Origin: Flavobacteriales bacterium UBA7878
GTDB taxonomy: Bacteria > Bacteroidota > Bacteroidia > Flavobacteriales > Schleiferiaceae
Assembly (NCBI GenBank): GCA_002501205.1
Contig: DLRW01000070.1
Location: 12,851-76,584 of the forward strand
Length of the DNA: 63,734 nt
Direction: 5' to 3'
Below, one piece after another: positions 35,415 to 44,757 of the stretch (the first letter of the stretch is position 1; every line of letters starts with the position of its first letter). A program made the position numbers and the translations under genes. Under the pieces are notes generated by a model that saw nothing but the letters and a program-made list of their open reading frames with translations, had not been told where the DNA came from and did no database searches.

Positions 35415-37082
35415 TTATTTCAATACTACTTTTTGAGTAGCAGTAAATCCTTCATCATTGCTCACATTTACAATGTAAACGCCGGCATTTAATTGAGCGG
35501 CATTCCACTCAACTTTACCTTCTACATTGCTCATGTGCTCAACGAGACTTCCGGTTAAGTTGTACACTTTAACTTCGAAGTTACCTTCTGGCAATTCGAT
35601 GGTGGTGCTTCCGGAGAATGGGTTAGGATATACTTTAAGGCTAGCAACTTTGTTCTCGCGGATGCTTACAGTAGCGCAGTCTTCCCAAGGAGCACTGTTT
35701 ACGATAGCATTGCTGTTTGTACGAACTAAGAAACGGTTATAGTCACCAGTTCCACTAGGCTCTAAACAAGTGGTGTCGCTTGCACTGGCAAAGCTTTCTT
35801 CTTGTTGATTACCGCTACCATCTTCAATCATGTATTTGAAGGCGATACGACCGGGGCATAATTGAGTAACAGTAGTTTCGAATACACCAGGCTGAGTAGT
35901 AGAAGCGGTAAGCTCGATAGCACCACTTTGCCACTGAGGATTGGTGAAGTTACCAATCAAGTATACTTTAACAAAGCTGGAAGGACCATTGGTCATGTCT
36001 ACCTGGAAAGTTACATCGGCGGGAGGAGGAAGTGGAGAACAAGCTCCGCTGGCCTGACCGAAACAACGAGGGGCAATGGTGGTGTCGCTATTGAAGTTGA
36101 TAACATTATTGTTACCGGGCTCCCAGCTGGCGTTACCACCGCTAATGATACGGGCCTTATATTGGAACTCAGGTGCTACAGCACGAACAGTGATTTCGTA
36201 AACCAAATCATTGTCTGGATCTTCCATGTAATCACCACCGCTCCAGCCATTGAATGGGCCCGCGATATCTACAGAGTCGGTAGCAGGATCGAAATCACAA
36301 AGGGCACCGCTCATATCCACTTGAAGGGTTAAATCGAAAGTATCAGGAATAAAGCAAGGACCACATTGGGCATAGCAAAGAGGACCGAAAACGGTGTCGT
36401 TTGCGATAACCAATTGACGGTTGTTATTCACTGCACAAGCAGAAGGAACTCCTTCATCAGTTCCCCAAGCCGCACCATTTAAGAACTTGAAGTTCATGGT
36501 ATCGGTAGTAGGGATGTAAGAGATATAACGATACATAGAATCGTTAAGGATATCATATAGAACCGTAACACCAGGGCTCCAGCCTTGGAAATCTCCGGCT
36601 ACACTTACGGTATCAGAAATACTGGCCTCCAAGCTCATGTCTAAAACCATAGATACGGCGGACATACCTGAAGGAGCAGCTCCTCCAAACATCACAGCCG
36701 CTAAGGTGTCATCTTCTGCTACTTGTACCCAACGGTTACTGTTACCGCCATCAAATCCTAAACCGGCACTTACTTGAGCGGCTGCAGGAACACCCTCGTC
36801 ATCACCCCAGGCATTTCCGTTAATGAATTTGTATTGGTATAATCCGTCAGGAATGTTAACAGTTACTGCGTAAATGTTGGTAGCACCAACCTGCGAAAGT
36901 GCAGTGGCGGCAGGATCCCAGTTACCGGCAGCACCGGCAGCCATTTGAAAATCACCGGCAATATGAACACCATTGGCGCTCACAGTTTGCCCAGACATGT
37001 CTACTTGAAAAGTAACACTTCGCTGGGCCCAGGCTGCACCTGCCATCATCATGGCCAACGCTAGCGTGTAAATTTTCTTCAT
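35415..37082 (-). CDS. T9SS-secreted protein with four starch-binding-like modules
   Basis: A 555-residue secreted protein with a signal peptide (ALAMMMAGAAWA) and four tandem modules of roughly 100 residues. They share an immunoglobulin-like/E-set pattern: VHIAGDFQM, VSVAGDFQGWSPG, VDIAGPFNGWSGG and VYLIGNFTNPQW, with YQYKFINGNAW..DEGVP-type loops in modules 1 and 2. CBM48/CBM20-like and SusE-type modules look like this. A type A sorting domain (LKVYPNPFSGSTTIELP ... LNAGVYIVNVSNDEG) ends it, so it reaches the cell surface through the T9SS. It diverges from an amylase gene across the operator at 37112, so starch or glycogen binding is a good inference; no catalytic residues are present. Confidence 0.8.
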   Translation of the reverse strand: MKKIYTLALAMMMAGAAWAQRSVTFQVDMSGQTVSANGVHIAGDFQMAAGAAGNWDPAATALSQVGATNIYAVTVNIPDGLYQYKFINGNAWGDDEGVPAAAQVSAGLGFDGGNSNRWVQVAEDDTLAAVMFGGAAPSGMSAVSMVLDMSLEASISDTVSVAGDFQGWSPGVTVLYDILNDSMYRYISYIPTTDTMNFKFLNGAAWGTDEGVPSACAVNNNRQLVIANDTVFGPLCYAQCGPCFIPDTFDLTLQVDMSGALCDFDPATDSVDIAGPFNGWSGGDYMEDPDNDLVYEITVRAVAPEFQYKARIISGGNASWEPGNNNVINFNSDTTIAPRCFGQASGACSPLPPPADVTFQVDMTNGPSSFVKVYLIGNFTNPQWQSGAIELTASTTQPGVFETTVTQLCPGRIAFKYMIEDGSGNQQEESFASASDTTCLEPSGTGDYNRFLVRTNSNAIVNSAPWEDCATVSIRENKVASLKVYPNPFSGSTTIELPEGNFEVKVYNLTGSLVEHMSNVEGKVEWNAAQLNAGVYIVNVSNDEGFTATQKVVLK

Positions 37083-37111
37083 AACAATTAATTTAAAGTT
37101 CCGATTTAGTA

Positions 37112-37128
37112 AGTGTAAGAATTACATT
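37112..37128. promoter_or_regulatory. Operator candidate 1, between T9SS protein and GH13 amylase
   Basis: AGTGTA at 37112-37117, five spacer bases, TACATT at 37123-37128: 11 of 12 positions of the AGTGTA-N5-TACACT inverted repeat. It lies in the 117-base gap between two divergent genes, 30 bases from the T9SS gene's ATG on one side and 71 from the amylase ATG on the other. I cannot identify a clear -7 box for either gene. Confidence 0.65.
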
Positions 37129-37199
37129 TATTAGACAAATAAACGAAAAAATATCTTGTTTGCGCTAATATTGTGGGCAAGTTAAAATCACTTTTCTGC

Positions 37200-39032
37200 A
37201 TGAAAACTGCTCAAAATCATAGTTTTTGGATTTTCTTATTGTCACTTTTGTCTTTAAGCCTCTTCGGGCAAAGCCACTTTTACCCTCCCCATTGGTTCCA
37301 TGGCTTGCAGGAAAGTCAACTTGAAATCATGGTGTATAACCCCAAGGGTTTTGGCAATTCGCCTAAGGTTGAGTTGCCATCAGGCCTGCAAGCGAGTTGG
37401 CATCAATTAGAGGGAGCAGCTGGTAGTGCCCATTATCTCTTCATCGATTTGGACCTGGCTACTTTTCAAGGCAATGCTTTTGATATCCGTATCAATGGCA
37501 AGAAATACCAATATCAAATAAAGCAAGCCTCCACTTATCAGCCCCAGCCCTTAAATCCTGCGGATGCTATTTATCTAATTACCGCCGATCGTTTCGCTAA
37601 TGGTGATCCGGATAATGACCATCCCAAGAACATGAATGAAAAGAAATACGGTCGGGAGCATGAATTTGGTCGCCATGGAGGTGATTTACAAGGGATAATC
37701 GATCAACTGGATTATATTCAGGATTTAGGCTACACGGCTACCTGGACCTCTCCGGTTATGACTAATGATGAGTTCAAGGAAAGTTATCACGGTTATGCCA
37801 TCACCAACCATTATGAGGTGGATCCTCGTTTAGGGGATGCCGAGACCTTTCGTCGTTATGTAGATGAATCCCATAAGCGGGGAATGAAGGTGATTTTAGA
37901 TGTGGTGTACAATCACAGTGGTTCGCAACATTTCTTAAATCAAGATCCCCCGGATTCGGCTTTCTTCCATTACGATATGCGTAAGACGCGCAGTAATTTC
38001 CGGGCCGTTAACCGGATGGATCCCCATGTATCTAAAGCCGACCTCAAGAAATTTGGTGAAGGCTGGTTTGATGATCATATGCCGGATATTAATCAGCAAC
38101 AATCTGAGTTTGCCAACTACCTTATTCAAAATTCACTTTGGTGGGTACTGGAATATGGTTTGGATGCTTTCCGAATTGATACCTATGCTTATCCCGATCA
38201 GGATTTTATGGAGGAGCTCGCTAGAAGAATCAAGTTAGAGCGTTCCAGCTTTTTCATCTTCGGCGAAATTTGGGTGCATTTCCCAGAGGTGCAGTCCTAC
38301 TTCGCTGGTGGCAATCCCTTTAATAAATACAATTCGCAATTAGATGCAGTAACCGATTTTCAGTTTCGCTATGCCTTAAAGGAAAGTATTGATAATCATC
38401 AAAGCTGGACCGGAGGTATCGCCAAGCTGTACTATCGTTTGGCCGCCGATCATATGTATAAGAATCCTTCGAACTTGATCACCTTTATGGATAATCATGA
38501 TGAGCCGCGCATTTTTGGAGAGCTACATGAAGATACTGCCAAGATGAAAGTAGCCCTGGGGATTTTATACACCATGCGCGGAATTCCGTGTACCTATTAC
38601 GGCACCGAAATCTTGATGAAGGAAACTAAAAATCACGGAGTAATTCGCGAAGATTTTCCAGGTGGTTTTACCGGTGATGCCATCAATAAGTTCGAAGCTC
38701 AGAACCTGCAAGGCAGAGAAGCCGACTTCAATCAGTATCTGCGTCAATTGCTAAAATGGCGGGCGCAGAGCTCAGCGATTACCCAAGGTTCCTTCCTGCA
38801 TTTTGTGCCGGAGAACGACGTTTATGTTTACTTCCGAATGGTAGAAGATGAAACTGTAATGGTAGTGGTAAATAGTAATTCGAAGGAAAGCAGATCGGTA
38901 GACCTCAATCGATTCCGTGAAGTTTGGCCAGTTGTAGGTGAAGCCAAGGATGTAATGAGCGGCGAAATAGCCCCGATTGATAGCTTGGAAATGCCGGCAA
39001 TGTCAATCCGGATTTTCAGCCGTAAGCCTTAA
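37200..39032 (+). CDS. Secreted GH13 alpha-amylase/neopullulanase-like enzyme
   Basis: A 610-residue protein from the ATG at 37200, the start that gives a clean signal peptide (IFLLSLLSLSLFGQS); an in-frame GTG lies 27 bases upstream. It has an N-terminal beta domain (about 25-110) and a GH13 barrel with all catalytic residues: Asp327 in DAFRID, Glu356 in FIFGEIW and Asp434 in MDNHDEP. A C-terminal beta domain follows. It should cut alpha-1,4 links of starch or maltodextrins in the periplasm or outside the cell. It is a single gene with the operator at 37112 in its promoter region and converges with the transporter gene. Confidence 0.92.
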   Translation: MKTAQNHSFWIFLLSLLSLSLFGQSHFYPPHWFHGLQESQLEIMVYNPKGFGNSPKVELPSGLQASWHQLEGAAGSAHYLFIDLDLATFQGNAFDIRINGKKYQYQIKQASTYQPQPLNPADAIYLITADRFANGDPDNDHPKNMNEKKYGREHEFGRHGGDLQGIIDQLDYIQDLGYTATWTSPVMTNDEFKESYHGYAITNHYEVDPRLGDAETFRRYVDESHKRGMKVILDVVYNHSGSQHFLNQDPPDSAFFHYDMRKTRSNFRAVNRMDPHVSKADLKKFGEGWFDDHMPDINQQQSEFANYLIQNSLWWVLEYGLDAFRIDTYAYPDQDFMEELARRIKLERSSFFIFGEIWVHFPEVQSYFAGGNPFNKYNSQLDAVTDFQFRYALKESIDNHQSWTGGIAKLYYRLAADHMYKNPSNLITFMDNHDEPRIFGELHEDTAKMKVALGILYTMRGIPCTYYGTEILMKETKNHGVIREDFPGGFTGDAINKFEAQNLQGREADFNQYLRQLLKWRAQSSAITQGSFLHFVPENDVYVYFRMVEDETVMVVVNSNSKESRSVDLNRFREVWPVVGEAKDVMSGEIAPIDSLEMPAMSIRIFSRKP

Positions 39033-39046
39033 AAAATCGCAAAAGC

Positions 39047-39076
39047 ACAGAGAAGTGAATTCCTTCGCTTCTCTGT
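39047..39076. terminator. Hairpin between converging amylase and MFS genes
   Basis: A 9-bp stem (ACAGAGAAG at 39047-39055, CTTCTCTGT at 39068-39076). A T-run lies only on the minus-strand side a few bases beyond the stem, so it is a better terminator for the MFS operon than for the amylase gene. Confidence 0.6.
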
Positions 39077-39096
39077 ACCAATGCGACAACTCCTGT

Positions 39097-40908
39097 TTAG
39101 TTGGTACTTTTCTTCAGGGCATCTTCTTCCCTGAGTTTAATGATTTCCGCTTCCCCGAATAAGGGCTCCTTAATACGTAGGGTAAGCAAGGCGGCAATTA
39201 CAAAGAGCACTCCGCCAAAGGCCAAATAATAAATCGCGTAATTGTTAAAGAAGGCATGTACGATTGGCCCACCAACCAAGGCATTTACAATTTGGGGAAT
39301 TACAATAAAGAAGTTGAAGATCCCCATGTACACTCCCATTTTAGCCGGAGGTAGGCTATCGATGAGTAGGGCATAAGGCATGGTTAAAATACTGGCCCAA
39401 GCAAAACCGATTCCGATCATGGGGATCAGCAAATAAGTGGGGTCATGAATAAAGAGCATGGAAATCAATCCCAAACCACCTGCCAATAAGGAAATGATAT
39501 GTACAAATTTACGGCTGGTACGGGCGGCGATGAAGGTGATTAAAAAGGCAAAGAGGGTTGCGATGGCATTGTAAGTTCCAAAAAGAACCCCGGTCCAGTC
39601 ACCACCTAATTCATGTTGCACCTTAACTCGCTTATAAACAAGACTGGTTTTTAAATCTTGATTAAAGCTGAATGCGCTTTCATCCAATAAATAGCCCAGG
39701 ATTTCAGAATCTCGCAAAAGCTCTGCTGGAGTTTTGGTTTCAATTTCACTAGCGAAATTTCCCGGTTTACTGTTTAAGGCCTCCAGAGTACTTTCCTCAA
39801 GTTCTTGATCCGAAACAAAAAAGCTATTGGCAAAAAGTCCAGCTTGGCTCGAGTTAACAAAGTAAAGACCCTCATTAACTTCAATGTTTTTAAAGCTTTC
39901 AATCAATTTAGCCTGATCCTCGGCCTCTTTCTCATCGGCAGGAATAGGCAGGGATTCCAGTTTGGTCAAGGCTAATTGATAGGCCTCTTCATCTACTTCT
40001 ACATCATAGGCGTTTTGAGAGATGGCGACGGTAGTAAATACCCACATGGTGAAGAGTGCAAACCAAGAGAAGAATTGCACCAATCCCAGTCTTCGCATAC
40101 GCTTGGGCATTTTCCAGGCATCTTTGAAAATATCACTCATCGGTGATTTCTCAAGGCCTTCGCTGTCTTCAATTCCTTGAAAGCGTGCAAAATCCTCGGG
40201 AGGATATTCCTTGGTAGTGATGATGGTGTAAAGAATGGTGCCCATCAGGATTATTGCACCTATATAGAAAGACCAGACCACATTCATGGCAACATCACCT
40301 CCCTCGGGAGTATTCGAGATCCCAAACCAATTGCTGAGGATATAAGGTAAGAAGGAACCTAAAATGGCACCCAATCCAATCAAAATCGTTTGCACGCTAA
40401 AACCCAGTGTCCCCTGACTTTTGGGGAGCATATCTCCCACCAGGGCCCTAAAGGGTTCCATAGAAATATTAAAGGAGACATCCATTAAAGCTAAAAAGCC
40501 AATGCCAATCCAGAGGATGGCCGAAATGCCCATGAAATCAACCGCCGACATGCCTTCGCCAGCAATGATATTCGAATTCGGTAAAAAGATTAATCCTAGT
40601 GAAGCAAGTAGAGCCCCGATGAGGAAATAAGGTTTACGTCGGCCTAATTTACCCCAGGTATTATCGCCCATATGCCCAATAATAGGCTGAACGATTAATC
40701 CCGTTAGAGGGGCTACAATCCAAAACCAACTTAAATGGTGAACATCTGCACCATAATTGGCCAGAATCCGGCTGGCATTACCATTTTGTAAACCAAATCC
40801 CATCTGGATTCCCATAAACCCCATGCTGAGGTTTATAATGGATCCCAGTCCTAATTTGGGCTTTTCAGCTCCTCCTACGCTGGAAGTATTTTGACTTGCT
40901 ACACTCAT
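39097..40908 (-). CDS. SLC45-type MFS sugar transporter with periplasmic insert
   Basis: A 603-residue inner-membrane transporter of the MFS family with the SLC45/maltose-carrier look: GFGLQNGNASRILANYGAD near helix 1, QPIIGHMGDNTWGKLGRRKPY in the loop between helices 2 and 3, and EPFRALVGDMLP. About 130 residues (302-432), acidic and helical, are inserted in an extracytoplasmic loop after helix 7, where relatives I know have a short loop. It should import maltose or short maltodextrins for the GH65 enzyme. It is the last gene of a three-gene operon (44625 to 39097) with two GH13 enzymes. Confidence 0.88.
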   Translation of the reverse strand: MSVASQNTSSVGGAEKPKLGLGSIINLSMGFMGIQMGFGLQNGNASRILANYGADVHHLSWFWIVAPLTGLIVQPIIGHMGDNTWGKLGRRKPYFLIGALLASLGLIFLPNSNIIAGEGMSAVDFMGISAILWIGIGFLALMDVSFNISMEPFRALVGDMLPKSQGTLGFSVQTILIGLGAILGSFLPYILSNWFGISNTPEGGDVAMNVVWSFYIGAIILMGTILYTIITTKEYPPEDFARFQGIEDSEGLEKSPMSDIFKDAWKMPKRMRRLGLVQFFSWFALFTMWVFTTVAISQNAYDVEVDEEAYQLALTKLESLPIPADEKEAEDQAKLIESFKNIEVNEGLYFVNSSQAGLFANSFFVSDQELEESTLEALNSKPGNFASEIETKTPAELLRDSEILGYLLDESAFSFNQDLKTSLVYKRVKVQHELGGDWTGVLFGTYNAIATLFAFLITFIAARTSRKFVHIISLLAGGLGLISMLFIHDPTYLLIPMIGIGFAWASILTMPYALLIDSLPPAKMGVYMGIFNFFIVIPQIVNALVGGPIVHAFFNNYAIYYLAFGGVLFVIAALLTLRIKEPLFGEAEIIKLREEDALKKSTN

Positions 40909-40919
40909 GAGATTGGAGC

Positions 40920-42290
40920 TTAATTATTTACAAGAATCAGGAAGTCATGGCCTTTCAGACTATGTGCCTTTGAAGCATCCATGCTTTCGCCATTCATGTA
41001 GTTTTTCAAATTGCCAGCATCAGAAGCTAACTTGATATCCGCAGCTTCGTCGCCAAAGTTCATGTAGAAAATAACTTGCTTTTCACCCTTGCTACGGCCA
41101 TAGGCATATACATTGGGATTATCCGTTTCAATAATCTCTAGCTCACCTTGCTCCGCGCCATTGATTAAGGCAGGATGACTGGCTTTTAAGGCCAAAACTT
41201 TTTGGTAGAAGGGATACTGACTTTCATCGCTCCAATTAATAGTGTCTTTTTCAAAGAAGGCCAAGCGCTTGTTTAAGCCTGCTTCTTGTCCGCTGTAAAC
41301 CAAGGGCATGGAACGTTTCATGCCGGCGCAAAGCACAAAGTAATTGTGCACATTAGCACCCATGCGCTCGTAGGCAGTACCATTCCAGCTGTTCTCATCG
41401 TGGTTAGTCACGAAATTCATGCGGAGGTCTTCAGGGGCATAAAGGCTGTCTTCTTTGCTCAGGTAATTGTTGAAATGGCTGAAGTCCATCTCACCTTTGG
41501 CAATCTCGTTCATGATGTGATGCATCTCCCAACCATAGGTCATGTCGAAAGCGCTGTGGAACTCAGGTCCTTCGGCTTCAGCCAACATAAATACCGGCTT
41601 GAGTGAATCCAAAGCCTGACGAGTCTCATTCCAAAATTCCATGGGCACCATCATCACTACATCGCAACGGAAGCCATCTACATCGGCTTCTTTTACCCAA
41701 AATTGCATGGATTCCTTCATGGCGGCCCAAAGGCCTTTCTCATCATAGTTTAAATCGGCCACATCACTCCAATCGGCAACAGGGGGAATAATGGCTCCAG
41801 TAGAGTCGTGAGTGTACCATTCGGGATGCGATTTGGTCCAGGGATGATCGAAAGCGGTATGATTCGCTACCCAATCCAGAATAACCTTCATATCACGGGC
41901 ATGCGCTTCATTTACCAAAGCTTTGAAGTCCTCCAGGGTACCAAAATTGGGATTCACCGCAGTATAATCGGAGATCGAATAATAGCTTCCTAAACCACCC
42001 TTGCGGTTTTCCTTACCGATGGGTTGCACGGGCATAATCCAAAGCACTTTAATCCCCAGTTCTTTTAAACGATCGAGGTGCTCACTAAAGGCATTAATGG
42101 TGCCCTCAGGAGTATACTGGCGGATGTTTACCTCATAAATACTGGCATGCTCAGCCCAGGCAGGAGTAGTTTTGCCTTCGCTTTTAGTGGTAATGGTGTT
42201 AGCAGTAGTGCTCTCCTCGCTGGGGGCCGGAGTATTTTGACAGGATGCCAAAAAGCTGGCGGCCAATAAAAGGCTGGTAATCTTCTTCAT
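40920..42290 (-). CDS. GH13 alpha-amylase-family lipoprotein
   Basis: A 456-residue lipoprotein (lipobox LASC, Cys17). The GH13 barrel has Asp210 in DGFRCD, Glu238 in MLAEAE and Asp298 in NHDEN as the catalytic triad, with the conserved VILDWVANHTAFDHPW segment. The C-terminal beta domain is short. Lipid anchoring puts it at the outer membrane, facing the periplasm or the surface; the surface orientation cannot be decided here. It probably trims maltodextrins to maltose. It starts seven bases after the upstream GH13 gene and ends 11 bases before the transporter. Confidence 0.92.
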   Translation of the reverse strand: MKKITSLLLAASFLASCQNTPAPSEESTTANTITTKSEGKTTPAWAEHASIYEVNIRQYTPEGTINAFSEHLDRLKELGIKVLWIMPVQPIGKENRKGGLGSYYSISDYTAVNPNFGTLEDFKALVNEAHARDMKVILDWVANHTAFDHPWTKSHPEWYTHDSTGAIIPPVADWSDVADLNYDEKGLWAAMKESMQFWVKEADVDGFRCDVVMMVPMEFWNETRQALDSLKPVFMLAEAEGPEFHSAFDMTYGWEMHHIMNEIAKGEMDFSHFNNYLSKEDSLYAPEDLRMNFVTNHDENSWNGTAYERMGANVHNYFVLCAGMKRSMPLVYSGQEAGLNKRLAFFEKDTINWSDESQYPFYQKVLALKASHPALINGAEQGELEIIETDNPNVYAYGRSKGEKQVIFYMNFGDEAADIKLASDAGNLKNYMNGESMDASKAHSLKGHDFLILVNN

Positions 42291-42297
42291 AGTAGGT

Positions 42298-44625
42298 TTA
42301 ATAGTTGGCTAAAATTTGATAGGATAATCCTTTGATTGGAGCTAGGCCGGCTCGTTCTAAATTGTCTTCTACCAGTCCGTTTCGAACCGTGTTTAAGCTG
42401 CGTTTCACTTCCATTTCAAATGGGAGTTTCAGCTCTTGTTGAGCTTCAGAGAGGTTAAAAACGAAGGCTATGCTTTGCTCAAAATAATCGCGACGGATAA
42501 TCAATAATGGGCCTTCTACATGGCAGGTAGTTTGACCGTAAAGCAAGGCCATTTCTTCGCTGCGTAGTTTGTTGAGCTCCGCCACCTGGGCAAAAAGCAG
42601 ACTTTCATTTTTATTCCAATCCTCAAAAACCATCATGCGACGGTTATCAGGATCATTGGCGCCGGGCAGCCCAATTTCATCCCCATAATAAATACAAGGA
42701 ATCCCGGGTACGCTGTAATTAAAGGCATGGAGCATGGCCAACCTTTTATAGGCTTTGGGGCCGGCTTCGGGAATTTCGCGATCCCATCCTGCGAGCTTGG
42801 CATCTTCATCAAAACGTACATCGCCATTGGCATAGGAGATAAAGCGCGCCCGATCTTGATTACCGGAAATATTGCCCATTAAATGATGGTAACCATAAGT
42901 GCTTAAACCCGCTTCGAGTACCGATTTTAAGTTGGCCAAATTTTCACTGAGGGCAAAAGTATTTACGGCCGCATCGTAGAGGTTAAAATCGAATTGAGCA
43001 TCCAACATCCCGGTAGAGATATAGCTGTTTATTAGCCCCGGACTGCCGTAGGTTTCGCCAATTTGATACACTGGCTCTGAGCGCAATTTGCGAATACGAT
43101 AGGTGAGGGTGCGCCAATACAGTTCATCAATGTGCTTGGTGGCATCGTGGCGGAAGCCGTCTAATTCATAATTTTTTAACCAAAAAAGGGCCGAGTCTAC
43201 CATGGGGTCTACTACCTCATAGCGGCGTAAATCTAAGGTGGGTAGGTGATCATCAAACCAGGTGGTTAACCTTTGCTCATCCCATTTTTCGGTATTCTTG
43301 GTGCCATCCGGCAGATAAAGTGGGGTGGCCCAATCTTTATGTTGCTGGTAAATGGGGTGATTGATATGCACATGATTGGCTACGTAATCCAGGATCACAT
43401 TGAAATTATGGGAATGCGCATCCGAAATGAGAGAATTGAATTCTTGAGCATCGCCAAAACGATAATCAATGCGAATATTGCTGATCGGCCAATAGCCGTG
43501 ATAACCAGAAAACTTGCTCTTTACCTTACCCTTATTCCAATAACCCCAGGCATCAGTTGGGTTTTGCATGATGGGAGAAATCCAAATACTATTTACCCCT
43601 AAGCGATCGAAATACTTAGCGTCAATCTGCTGTTGGATGCCCATTAGATCACCGCCATAATAATTGGCTTGGGGCTGAATGCTGGTGTCTTGTACCGGCT
43701 CATCGTTGGTTGTGTCGCCATTGGCAAAACGGTCTACCATAATAAAGTACATGCTGGCGCTATGCCAATCGTGGCGATCCAGTTGGGAGGCATAACGTAC
43801 CACCTTGCCATATTCCAAGGGAATCAATTGATCTTTACCGCGGTTTTCACCCAAGAAATGATAGATGCGGATATACGAACGCTTTTGTCTTTTCGCGTCT
43901 TCGGGCACACGAATAATACAGGTGGGAGGTAAATTCTTCTTGCAAATCACTTCCAGGCGACGGTTGTTCCAAAGGGCTACTAAATGACCGGCAGGATTTT
44001 GATGCTGCACTTCCAAAACATCACCGTTTTCCTTGATTTGAAATTCGGCCGGCTCAATGGAGTCTCCTTCTACGATTAAGATATTATTGAAGCTCCCCAT
44101 GCCATTGCTTACGGTCTGTTCCACCAAGGGGTCAAGAACTTCGGTACCATCTACATAAAGTTTGTACTCATAGCGACCGGGTTCCAATTGCAAGCTTTTG
44201 GAATAAACCCCACGATGGTAATCCATCGGCTCCAAAGCCCGGTTCCAATTATTAAAGGTGCCTATGAGGTACACTTCCTTGTCTTTACCAATATCATCGC
44301 GATCGTAGGTAAAACTGATTTCCTTAGCGGCGGATTTAATTAAAACCAAATGCTCAGTTCCCTTGCGGTGACTGATCTCAACAGTGCTGATTTTTTGATG
44401 CGGATTACCCACCAGGAGCAATTGATCAGCATCGGTACTGATATTCGCTAAACCTTCGGGTAAAACAATTTTTTCGGCTTTCAGATCCGCCAGATAATCT
44501 CGAAGGATAATTCGAGTCGTATCAGGTTGTAGATAGATGGGGGTATAGAGCCCGCCTAATGCCACCTGGGCCTGACTGGACAAGCCAATCAGCAGGGCAA
44601 AAACTAGGATAAACGTTCTTCTCAT
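42298..44625 (-). CDS. GH13 neopullulanase/cyclomaltodextrinase-like enzyme with CBM48-like module
   Basis: A 775-residue protein with a signal peptide (MRRTFILVFALLIGLSSQAQ). About residues 100-190 form a glycogen-binding E-set module (VYLIGTFNNWNR ... GRYEYKLYVDGTEVLDP). The GH13 barrel has Asp494 in DGFRHD, Glu524 in YQIGETYG and the third acid in an NQD motif (Asp591, SGNQDRARF) instead of NHD, as in neopullulanase-type relatives. It should act in the periplasm on maltodextrins, cyclodextrins or branch points. It is the first gene of the operon, with an exact -7 box and operator candidate upstream. Confidence 0.9.
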   Translation of the reverse strand: MRRTFILVFALLIGLSSQAQVALGGLYTPIYLQPDTTRIILRDYLADLKAEKIVLPEGLANISTDADQLLLVGNPHQKISTVEISHRKGTEHLVLIKSAAKEISFTYDRDDIGKDKEVYLIGTFNNWNRALEPMDYHRGVYSKSLQLEPGRYEYKLYVDGTEVLDPLVEQTVSNGMGSFNNILIVEGDSIEPAEFQIKENGDVLEVQHQNPAGHLVALWNNRRLEVICKKNLPPTCIIRVPEDAKRQKRSYIRIYHFLGENRGKDQLIPLEYGKVVRYASQLDRHDWHSASMYFIMVDRFANGDTTNDEPVQDTSIQPQANYYGGDLMGIQQQIDAKYFDRLGVNSIWISPIMQNPTDAWGYWNKGKVKSKFSGYHGYWPISNIRIDYRFGDAQEFNSLISDAHSHNFNVILDYVANHVHINHPIYQQHKDWATPLYLPDGTKNTEKWDEQRLTTWFDDHLPTLDLRRYEVVDPMVDSALFWLKNYELDGFRHDATKHIDELYWRTLTYRIRKLRSEPVYQIGETYGSPGLINSYISTGMLDAQFDFNLYDAAVNTFALSENLANLKSVLEAGLSTYGYHHLMGNISGNQDRARFISYANGDVRFDEDAKLAGWDREIPEAGPKAYKRLAMLHAFNYSVPGIPCIYYGDEIGLPGANDPDNRRMMVFEDWNKNESLLFAQVAELNKLRSEEMALLYGQTTCHVEGPLLIIRRDYFEQSIAFVFNLSEAQQELKLPFEMEVKRSLNTVRNGLVEDNLERAGLAPIKGLSYQILANY

Positions 44626-44641
44626 AGTAGGTCCTTGAGAA

Positions 44642-44649
44642 CAAATATA
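44642..44649 (-). promoter_or_regulatory. -7 box of the GH13-GH13-MFS operon
   Basis: Read on the minus strand this is TATATTTG, an exact TAnnTTTG match, 16 bases before the ATG at 44625. The operator begins six bases further upstream. Confidence 0.65.
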
Positions 44650-44655
44650 AACAAC

Positions 44656-44672
44656 TGTGTAAAATGTACACT
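44656..44672. promoter_or_regulatory. Operator candidate 2, upstream of the GH13-GH13-MFS operon
   Basis: TGTGTA at 44656-44661, five spacer bases, TACACT at 44667-44672: 11 of 12 positions of AGTGTA-N5-TACACT. It covers the space where a -33 element would bind, centred about 27 bases upstream of the likely transcription start. Confidence 0.7.
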
Positions 44673-44757
44673 TATAAAATAAGACTCTAGAAAGGTAAGG
44701 GGATTAATTCCAATGCGGGCAAAGCAAAAGCCTTCTTTTTCAGCCTATAATCCCGGC

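Noticed and set aside
37112..37199. A consensus -7 box for the amylase at 37200
   Set aside because: TATCTTGT and TATTGTGG in this region do not match TAnnTTTG well; no promoter is claimed there.
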